From NCBI GenBank assembly GCA_027488715.1, contig JAIYBD010000266.1:1-5556 (forward strand): a DNA stretch of 5,556 nt, given 5' to 3'. Source of the DNA: Bacteroidota bacterium (lineage in GTDB: Bacteria > Bacteroidota > Bacteroidia > UBA7662 > CANHCV01). This document shows, in pieces, positions 1-5,556 of this stretch. Made by a program: the position numbers and the translations under genes. Under the pieces are notes generated by a model. That model made no database searches and was not told where the DNA came from. It saw nothing but the letters and a program-made list of their open reading frames with translations. Every line of letters begins with the position of its first letter. The first letter of the stretch is position 1.

Positions 1-531
1 ATGAATCTCAATTTCGAATAAGAATTGAATTCCCAATAACGCTAACGCCAAACCTCCGTACAAGACTGCTGAATACAAAGCACCGAGTAAAAAACGGAGG
101 AACATCGTTTTGTTAAATTGCCAAAAGGCTTGAATGGAATTCGATCGAAAAAAAGGTAAAAAAGCAGCTAACAAGTGAAATAAAATGGCAAACCCCAAAA
201 AGTGCAAAGCGAAACTCTGGGGTAACATTTTGATATATGGAATTTCAAACATCAACAATCCCATTAACCCTACTCCTCCTAAAAGAATTAATTGTTTCTT
301 AAGGGTAGAAATGCTCAAATTCTCCAACCACACGTGCAAGGCCGTGAACAAAGGAAGTCCAAGCAGTAAAATGACATTGATATGCACCCACCATGGATCT
401 TCGATTTCATTTTCAATAAGAACAATAGCTAAGACCGCTGACAATAAAGCGGAAAGAAATGTCAATGGGAATCTGGAAAGAGTGATGCGACTTTGGGTCA
501 TTAACTCTTTCAAGGAAAACAATTTTTTCAT
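1..531 (-). CDS. DUF4153-type multi-pass membrane protein, N-terminal part (cut by left edge)
   Basis: This is an open frame of 177 codons from ATG at 531-529 to the window edge with no stop, so the C-terminal part is missing. The product begins MKKLFSLKELMTQSRITLSR and then has five strongly hydrophobic stretches that look like membrane helices, at about residues 21-39, 48-68, 81-97, 107-128 and 144-172. The opening RFPLTFLSALLSAVLA and the later FNKTMFLRFLLGALYSAVLY resemble the N-terminal half of DUF4153 proteins, inner-membrane proteins common in Bacteroidota. Their biochemical role is not known to me. The start follows the miaA stop after 4 bases (532-535) with no Shine-Dalgarno site, so translation is probably coupled to miaA. 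The membrane nature is read directly from the sequence; the family name is from memory of the motif and less certain. Long frames on the opposite strand here are shadows. Confidence 0.8.
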   Translation of the reverse strand, partial: MKKLFSLKELMTQSRITLSRFPLTFLSALLSAVLAIVLIENEIEDPWWVHINVILLLGLPLFTALHVWLENLSISTLKKQLILLGGVGLMGLLMFEIPYIKMLPQSFALHFLGFAILFHLLAAFLPFFRSNSIQAFWQFNKTMFLRFLLGALYSAVLYGGLALALLGIQFLFEIEIH

Positions 532-535
532 GGGC

Positions 536-1375
536 TTAGATTTGATGCTTAAACCAGGTGAGTTGCCGTTTGGCGTAGTTCCTGCTGTGCTGTTTCACTT
601 TATCAACGGCAAAATCGAGCGAATATTCTCCATCGAAGTAGGGAAAAAATTCGGCGTAACCCACCGTTTGAAGTGGTTCCAACCGCTGGAACGAAATCAA
701 GGTACGAACTTCTTCCAACAATCCCAACTCCATCATATCATCAACCCGTCGGTTAATGCGATCATACAAGTCCGAACGATCCATTTCCATGTTTTCGTAC
801 GTCGTTGTGAAAGGTCGTTCCAACGATGCTTTCAATCGAAGGTCACTAAACTTTTTACCGGTAATGGCCAGCACCTCCAAGGCGCGAACCAAGCGGCGTG
901 GATTTTTCAAGTCGGCCGTTCGCGCATATTCGGGATCCAACTCTTCTAATTTTTTTGACAATTGATCCCATCCCACCGATTCACCCTCTTCCATCAAACC
1001 GGCCCGAACTTGGTCATCCTTCGGCAAGTTATCTAATCCCTCCACCAAAGCTTTGATGTACAATCCCGAACCACCAACAACCACAACCGTGTCGTGAACT
1101 TGAAATAGGTTCGACAACGTTTCCAAAGCCTCGCGCTCAAATTGTCCTGCCGTTAACGGCTGATGGATCGAATGCGAGGCTATAAAATGATGGGGAACAG
1201 CGCTCAATTCTTCCACACTCGGACGGGCTACCCCAATGTTCATTTCTCGGTAAACTTGCCGACTATCGGCGCTAACGATTTCTGTTTGAAACTTTTGGGC
1301 AATTTCAATTGCTCGTGCCGTTTTTCCAACTGCGGTTGGACCAACTACGGCAATAATATGTTTGGAATTCGTCAA
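536..1375 (-). CDS. miaA: tRNA dimethylallyltransferase (tRNA isopentenyltransferase) MiaA
   Basis: MiaA transfers a dimethylallyl group from DMAPP to N6 of A37 in tRNAs that read codons starting with U, the first step towards i6A/ms2i6A in the cytoplasm. Visible motifs are the P-loop GPTAVGKT (residues 12-19), SADSRQVY (35-42) holding the family's catalytic Asp (D37), HH at 62-63, VGGSGLY (100-106), LQTVGY (235-240) and the C-terminal KRQLTWF (269-275). VGGTGLY is the usual form, so this copy has Ser for Thr. At 279 residues it is slightly shorter than most family members (about 300). It stops four residues after LTWF, where relatives usually carry about ten or more further residues. The start is TTG at 1375-1373, inside the cca stop (TTGA overlap). 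No ATG lies between it and the P-loop, so a non-ATG start is needed. Function is secure; the exact start is less so. Confidence 0.95.
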   Translation of the reverse strand: MTNSKHIIAVVGPTAVGKTARAIEIAQKFQTEIVSADSRQVYREMNIGVARPSVEELSAVPHHFIASHSIHQPLTAGQFEREALETLSNLFQVHDTVVVVGGSGLYIKALVEGLDNLPKDDQVRAGLMEEGESVGWDQLSKKLEELDPEYARTADLKNPRRLVRALEVLAITGKKFSDLRLKASLERPFTTTYENMEMDRSDLYDRINRRVDDMMELGLLEEVRTLISFQRLEPLQTVGYAEFFPYFDGEYSLDFAVDKVKQHSRNYAKRQLTWFKHQI

Positions 1376-2799
1376 TTTACAGGAGGTTTCAATCCGTAAT
1401 TTTTGGCAATTTCGAGCATATACTCAAAAGCCGATGGATAATCGCTTTCAATTTTTCCATCGAGGATGGCTTCACGAACCGCTGTTTTTATCTCTCCAAC
1501 CGCTCTCGATGCTGGAATTTTAAAGGTTTCCATGATGACTTCGCCGGTAATGGGTGGCTGCCAATTTCTAATTCGATCCCTTTCCTCTAAATCGGCAATT
1601 TTAGATTCCAGTAAATTGAGATTTTCTAGGATACGCTTTACTTTGGCTTCATTCTTCGAGGTAATGTCGGCCCTGCAAAGGGTAAGTAATCCCCGCAAAT
1701 CGTCGCCTGCGTCGAACACCAAACGGCGAATGGCACTGTCGGTAATATCTTCTTTGTTCAACGCCATGGGTCGCAAATGCAAACGAACCAATTTCTGAAC
1801 GTATTTCATTTTTTCGTTCAGCGGCAAACGGAGGCGTTTAAAAATTCCTGGAACCATGCGAGCTCCCATGTCCTCGTGACCATGAAAAGTCCACCCAACT
1901 TTGGGTTCAAATCGTTGGGTTGGAGGTTTAGCAATATCGTGTAAAATCGCCGACCACCGCGTCCATAAATCATCGGTTAGCAAGGCGATTTGATCCAACA
2001 CTTGGAGGGTGTGGTAGAAATTATCTTTGTGTCGAATTCCATTCACTTCCTTCACCCCGTGCAAGGCCACCATTTCAGGGAAAAATTCATGCAACAACTT
2101 AGTGTCAAAAAGTAACTTAAAGCCAATGGAAGGTTTTTTAGATAAAATGATCTTGTTTACTTCTTCCACAATCCGCTCTTTGCTCACGATAGAAAGTCGT
2201 GAAGCTTGATCGGAAATGGCCTGAAGGGTAACGGGATCTATGTGAAATTGGAGCTGGGCAGCAAATCGAATAGCACGAAGCATGCGCAAAGGATCGTCGG
2301 AAAACGTTGTAAGCGGATCCATGGGCGTAACAATCCGTTTGGCTTCCAAATCGGCAATACCGCCGAAAGGATCTTTCAGCAAACCGAATTGGGGGTAAAT
2401 TTGAATGGATAAGGCATTGATGGTAAAATCACGGCGTTCCATATCTTCCTGAAAGGTACCGAATTCAACGACGGGATTTCGGGAATCGGATTGGTACGAT
2501 TCTTTGCGAGCGCCAACAAACTCTACTTCCAGGTCTTCGAAGCGAAATGCGGCTGTTCCGTAATTGGCATAATACCCGTAATGGGAACAGCCAGGAACGG
2601 TTTTCACCATTTTTTCAGCGAAGGAAACCCCATCACCAATGACAACAAAATCGACGTCTTTGGATTCTCGATTTAAAATCAAATCCCGAACATAACCTCC
2701 AACGACGTAACATTCGGTTTGGGAGGACTCTGCCACTTCCCTAACTTTCTCAAAAAAAGGATGTTTTAGCACCGAATTACATCTTTTCTGGAACACCAA
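1372..2799 (-). CDS. cca: CCA-adding tRNA nucleotidyltransferase with HD domain
   Basis: This enzyme adds or repairs the 3' CCA end of tRNA from CTP and ATP without a nucleic acid template. It is a class II nucleotidyltransferase of the poly(A) polymerase family. The head shows GGYVRD (residues 34-39) and the metal-binding pair D48-V-D50. ERRDFTINAL follows (121-130), then DDPLRMLRAIRFAAQL (168-183) for nucleotide choice and SKERIVEEVNKI (206-217). A C-terminal HD phosphohydrolase-like domain has H263, H287-D288 (LHDIAKP) and H306/H308 (FHGHED). The length, 475 residues, suits the HD-containing type. The given start is TTG at 2799-2797, overlapping the end of argS by 23 bases. GTG at 2796 or at 2772-2770 are alternatives; the last gives a 466-residue protein beginning at LKHPFF and removes the overlap. 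There is no in-frame ATG before the GG motif. CCA addition alone, rather than CC- or A-only activity, is inferred. Confidence 0.92.
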   Translation of the reverse strand: MVFQKRCNSVLKHPFFEKVREVAESSQTECYVVGGYVRDLILNRESKDVDFVVIGDGVSFAEKMVKTVPGCSHYGYYANYGTAAFRFEDLEVEFVGARKESYQSDSRNPVVEFGTFQEDMERRDFTINALSIQIYPQFGLLKDPFGGIADLEAKRIVTPMDPLTTFSDDPLRMLRAIRFAAQLQFHIDPVTLQAISDQASRLSIVSKERIVEEVNKIILSKKPSIGFKLLFDTKLLHEFFPEMVALHGVKEVNGIRHKDNFYHTLQVLDQIALLTDDLWTRWSAILHDIAKPPTQRFEPKVGWTFHGHEDMGARMVPGIFKRLRLPLNEKMKYVQKLVRLHLRPMALNKEDITDSAIRRLVFDAGDDLRGLLTLCRADITSKNEAKVKRILENLNLLESKIADLEERDRIRNWQPPITGEVIMETFKIPASRAVGEIKTAVREAILDGKIESDYPSAFEYMLEIAKNYGLKPPVN

Positions 2800-4546
2800 T
2801 TCCCAATAATCCAGTAGCGTATTTCAAACAATCCGCCGTTTTCTGATTTAACCACAGTCGAAAAACCACGGTTTGAGGATCCGGACTGGGTTGCTTAAAA
2901 ATCGGACACTCGGTATAGAACTTGTTGTAGGTCTTGGCTAAATCGTACACGTAATTGCACAAATGGCCCGGATTGTTTTGCATTGCAGCCTCCATTCGAA
3001 CCGATGCGAATTGATTCAATTTCTTCACCAATTCTTTTTCTGAAGACTCCAAATCAAGCTTCTCCCCGGCATAAAGAGTCGTTAAACCCTCCTGGTCTGC
3101 TTTTCTCAGGATGGATTTGATTCTTGCATGAACGTATTGAATGAAGGTAGCCGTGTTCCCTTGGGTATCGATGGATTCTTCGGGGTTGAAAACCATTTTC
3201 TTTTTGGGATCCACCTTCAAAAGGAAATATTTCAATCCACCTAAACCGATCATTTCAAACAAGTCGTGGCTTTCTTTTTCAGAAAGGCCGTCAATTTTCC
3301 CAAGTTCTGAGGTACGTTCCTTCGCAACTTCAAACATTTCCTGCATCAAATCATCGGCGTCGACCACGGTTCCTTCCCTACTTTTCATTTTTCCGGTGGG
3401 CAACTCGATCATTCCATAACTCAGGTGGAAGCAATTTTTTGCCCATTCAAAACCCAGTTTCTCGAGAATTTTGAACAACACCTTGAAATGGTAATCCTGC
3501 TCATTTCCCACGGTGTAAATCATGGAATCCATGTGAAAATCCTCGAAGCGCTCCAAGGCCGTTCCAATGTCTTGGGTGATGTACACGCTAGTGCCGTCTT
3601 TGCGAAGAACCAACTTTTCATCCAAGCCATCAGCCGTTAAATCGATCCAAACCGATCCGTCATCTTTTCGGTAGAACACTCCTTTTTCCAAACCAAAGTC
3701 AACGTATTTTTTTCCGAGGAGGTAGGTTTGGCTCTCGTAATAATTTTTATCGAACGAAACGCCCATGCGTTGGTTGGTGGCTTCGAAGCCTTTGAACACC
3801 CATTCGTTCATGGTTTTCCAAAGATCCATCACCTCAACATCTCCTTGCTCCCATTTCTGAAGCATTTCTCTGGCTTCCAACAAAATAGGGGCATTTGCTT
3901 CAGCTTCTTCTTGAGTCAAACCTTTTTCAAGCAACTCTTTCACCTGCCGCTTAAACTCTTGATCGTAAGCAACATAGAACTTCCCAACTAAATGATCACC
4001 TTTCATCCCAGAAGATTCCGGAGTTTCTCCATTTCCGAACTTCTGCCAAGCTAACATGGACTTGCAGATGTGAATACCTCGATCGTTGATTACCTGCACT
4101 TTAACGACATCACTACCGATGGACTGATGCAAGTTGGCAACAGAAAATCCAAGCAAGTTATTTCGAACGTGGCCCAAGTGAAGCGGCTTGTTGGTATTGG
4201 GCGAACAATACTCCACCACGACCTTTTTCCCTGTTTTTGGAAGATCGGAAAACGAAAGCTGTTGCAGCGCATGTACGAACTCTTCCGATGCGATGGTGAG
4301 GTTTAAAAAGCCTTTTACCACATTGAAAGCTAGAACTGATGGAGCATGATCCAAAAACAATTGACCAAATTCCTGACCGAGTTGTTCGGGTGATTTTTTG
4401 ATGACCTTGAGAAATGGGAATACCACCAAAGTGAGGTCTCCTTCAAATTCAGGTCGTGTTTCTTGCCATTGAATGAGGTTTTCAACCGATTCGATGTGGT
4501 GATTCGATTGCAAATGTGCCGCTAAAATTGCCGTTAATTGTTCCAT
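2777..4546 (-). CDS. argS: arginyl-tRNA synthetase
   Basis: ArgRS is a cytoplasmic class I synthetase that joins arginine to tRNA-Arg using ATP, and it needs bound tRNA to activate the amino acid. The 589-residue product has the usual order. An N-terminal domain that contacts the tRNA elbow covers about 1-100. The catalytic fold follows, with SPNTNKPLHLGHVRNN (115-130) carrying the HLGH signature, an insertion, and GKMKSREGTVV (385-395) as the KMSKS loop. The DALR-type helical anticodon-binding domain runs from about GNTATFIQYVHARI (463-476) to the C-terminal GVPEKM. HLGH and KMKSR are ordinary variants for this family. The start is ATG at 4546-4544, one base after the topoisomerase stop. Upstream there is only a weak AAGGTAG (4558-4564), 11 bases from the ATG. 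Length and motifs are complete, with no sign of damage. Confidence 0.97.
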   Translation of the reverse strand: MEQLTAILAAHLQSNHHIESVENLIQWQETRPEFEGDLTLVVFPFLKVIKKSPEQLGQEFGQLFLDHAPSVLAFNVVKGFLNLTIASEEFVHALQQLSFSDLPKTGKKVVVEYCSPNTNKPLHLGHVRNNLLGFSVANLHQSIGSDVVKVQVINDRGIHICKSMLAWQKFGNGETPESSGMKGDHLVGKFYVAYDQEFKRQVKELLEKGLTQEEAEANAPILLEAREMLQKWEQGDVEVMDLWKTMNEWVFKGFEATNQRMGVSFDKNYYESQTYLLGKKYVDFGLEKGVFYRKDDGSVWIDLTADGLDEKLVLRKDGTSVYITQDIGTALERFEDFHMDSMIYTVGNEQDYHFKVLFKILEKLGFEWAKNCFHLSYGMIELPTGKMKSREGTVVDADDLMQEMFEVAKERTSELGKIDGLSEKESHDLFEMIGLGGLKYFLLKVDPKKKMVFNPEESIDTQGNTATFIQYVHARIKSILRKADQEGLTTLYAGEKLDLESSEKELVKKLNQFASVRMEAAMQNNPGHLCNYVYDLAKTYNKFYTECPIFKQPSPDPQTVVFRLWLNQKTADCLKYATGLLGIGVPEKM

Positions 4547-4547
4547 G

Positions 4548-5556
4548 TTAGAATAAGCTACCTTGAGTTAAATCGTCGGGGTTAATGGGTTTTATATCAA
4601 ATTCGATGGTGGTTCCTATTTCCAAGGCATTGTCGCCCATTTCATCGTCGCCGCCCTCGTCGAACGACTTATTTTCATCGACCACCGGAAGGGCGGCCAA
4701 AGGATCTGGATCTGGATCTGGATTGGTTAAAATAACTTCAACAATCGGTTTATCTGAGATTTTATTTCCGTTTGCTTTCCAACCTTTTACATCGATGAAC
4801 TCCGACAAATCCCAAGACTTTCCTTGTTCTTTGGAACGACCGTTTTTCACCCACAAATCAACGAGCGGATTATCGACCGTGGTGGCAAAGACGAACTTAG
4901 AGCCAGCACTTTCGGAGATGAATGAAAACCGTTTATCGGTGGTGCTGGTTTCAATCAGGAATCGTTTGCACGCCCATGTTTCGCTTTCTCCAACGTAGTG
5001 AACCACCGACAAGGGGCGTTTGGGATTCCAGCGTTCCAAACGGTAAATCTTTGCAAAATCGTAGTGATTGGTTAATTCGAAATTGGTCAACTCGTAACTT
5101 CCGTCGTTGAAAATGACCAAAATTCGATCGTCGCTGTCGAAAGCGCCTAGAAAACGACCACGTCCGTCCTTGTTCAAACGACCCACATTCTCTTCAAACC
5201 AAACTTTAACGCCACCGATGGAGGAGCGCCCTTTTTCTTTGAATTGAATCTTTCGAAGAGGTTGCTTGGTAAGGATATTCCCTTGCGAGCCTCGGCCTTT
5301 GATGGCAATTTCTGCAAAGTCAAAATCGAATACCTTTTTTCTGGCTTTTGCCAAGTTGGAAAGCTGAACGTTAACAATCTCAGATTCCGAATTGGCATTA
5401 TCGGTTAGATAAAGAATTTTGCTCCCCTTCGAACCTTTGGTAAGATCGTATTCTTTGTCGCGGGTAATTCCAACCACATTAAATCGCTTGGCGTAAGTCG
5501 TTCCTGTTGAGCCATCTACGTAGATCAAGTTATAGGCACGACGTTCGTCGTTTTTC
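4548..5556 (-). CDS. parC: DNA topoisomerase IV / gyrase subunit A, C-terminal domain (cut by right edge)
   Basis: This is the 3' part (335 codons) of a type IIA topoisomerase A subunit; the start and the catalytic tyrosine lie beyond the right edge. The frame runs on from KNDERRAYNLIYVDG, so the first visible TTG at 5528 is an internal leucine, not a start. The A subunit makes and rejoins the double-strand break, with the B subunit (ParE/GyrB) supplying ATPase activity; the complex decatenates or supercoils DNA. The visible part is the GyrA-type beta-propeller, with repeated strands such as KILYLTDN and DRILVIFNDGSYELT. KGRGSQGN (residues 86-93 of the visible part) sits where GyrA has its box QRRGGKG and is degenerate. 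The last ~60 residues are an acidic tail with DPDPDP and end GSLF. Degenerate box and tail fit the Bacteroidota ParC-like subunit better than true GyrA; the ParC choice is inference. Stop TAA is at 4550-4548, one base before argS. Confidence 0.88.
   Translation of the reverse strand, partial: KNDERRAYNLIYVDGSTGTTYAKRFNVVGITRDKEYDLTKGSKGSKILYLTDNANSESEIVNVQLSNLAKARKKVFDFDFAEIAIKGRGSQGNILTKQPLRKIQFKEKGRSSIGGVKVWFEENVGRLNKDGRGRFLGAFDSDDRILVIFNDGSYELTNFELTNHYDFAKIYRLERWNPKRPLSVVHYVGESETWACKRFLIETSTTDKRFSFISESAGSKFVFATTVDNPLVDLWVKNGRSKEQGKSWDLSEFIDVKGWKANGNKISDKPIVEVILTNPDPDPDPLAALPVVDENKSFDEGGDDEMGDNALEIGTTIEFDIKPINPDDLTQGSLF
4702..4723. repeat. Hexanucleotide tandem repeat, about 3.7 copies of GGATCT
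   Basis: Three exact copies of GGATCT (plus strand) stand at 4702-4707, 4708-4713 and 4714-4719, followed by a partial GGAT. It lies inside the topoisomerase A subunit gene and reads in-frame as alternating Asp and Pro (N-P-D-P-D-P-D-P) in the linker between the propeller and the acidic tail. Because the unit is six bases, gain or loss of copies would add or remove Asp-Pro pairs without shifting the frame. Confidence 0.85.

Noticed and set aside
185..949. Long plus-strand open frame of 254 codons
   Set aside because: It lies antisense to the DUF4153 gene and miaA, both well supported. Its protein is low in recognisable motifs and reads as the mirror of those codons.
1381..1386. AGGAGG on the plus strand, a perfect Shine-Dalgarno core
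   Set aside because: No plus-strand gene follows it. On the coding strand it is CCTCCT, codons for Pro-Pro near the end of cca, and cannot act as a ribosome site for miaA.
4547..4564. AAGGTAG before argS as a ribosome binding site
   Set aside because: The spacing to ATG is long and the match weak; it also codes for the topoisomerase C-terminus, so I did not list it as a feature.
4585..4998. Plus-strand open frame of 137 codons opposite the topoisomerase gene
   Set aside because: Its Gly-Ser repeat is simply the other strand of the Asp-Pro repeat, and the rest has no family features; the minus-strand gene explains the region.
5174..5398. Minus-strand frame of 74 codons inside the topoisomerase gene
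   Set aside because: It is an out-of-frame reading of the topoisomerase coding sequence, which is intact in its own frame.

Overview
The window reads as one tightly packed run of five genes, all on the minus strand: transcription goes from right (5556) to left (1). There is almost no intergenic DNA. In transcription order they are the C-terminal part of a type II topoisomerase A subunit (cut by the right edge), arginyl-tRNA synthetase (argS), a CCA-adding tRNA nucleotidyltransferase with an HD domain (cca), the tRNA isopentenyl/dimethylallyl transferase miaA, and the start of a multi-pass membrane protein of the DUF4153 type (cut by the left edge).

The organism is most likely a member of the Bacteroidota, probably Flavobacteriia or a near relative. 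This is inferred from the Bacteroidota style of the topoisomerase C-terminal domain (KGRGSQGN box and a Ser-Leu-Phe end), from the KMKSREG form of the ArgRS signature loop, from the DUF4153 protein, and from the lack of clear Shine-Dalgarno sites before the starts. Genus cannot be told from this window.

Layout: 4548-5556 topoisomerase IV/gyrase A-type subunit; one base; 2777-4546 argS; an overlap of 23 bases (or a 4-base gap if a later start is used); 1372-2799 cca; a 4-base TTGA stop/start overlap; 536-1375 miaA; a 4-base gap; 1-531 DUF4153 protein. No promoter, terminator, RNA gene, mobile element or CRISPR array was seen. No stretch over 300 bases lacks a gene.

Three of the five genes act on tRNA at successive steps: Cca builds or repairs the 3' CCA end, MiaA modifies A37 next to the anticodon, and ArgRS charges tRNA-Arg. 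The topoisomerase and the membrane protein are probably linked only by shared transcription. The content is housekeeping. I found no evidence of a new biological system. The points most worth a second look are the two consecutive genes that must start at non-ATG codons, the in-frame hexanucleotide repeat coding for Asp-Pro in the topoisomerase tail, and the unusually short MiaA C-terminus.
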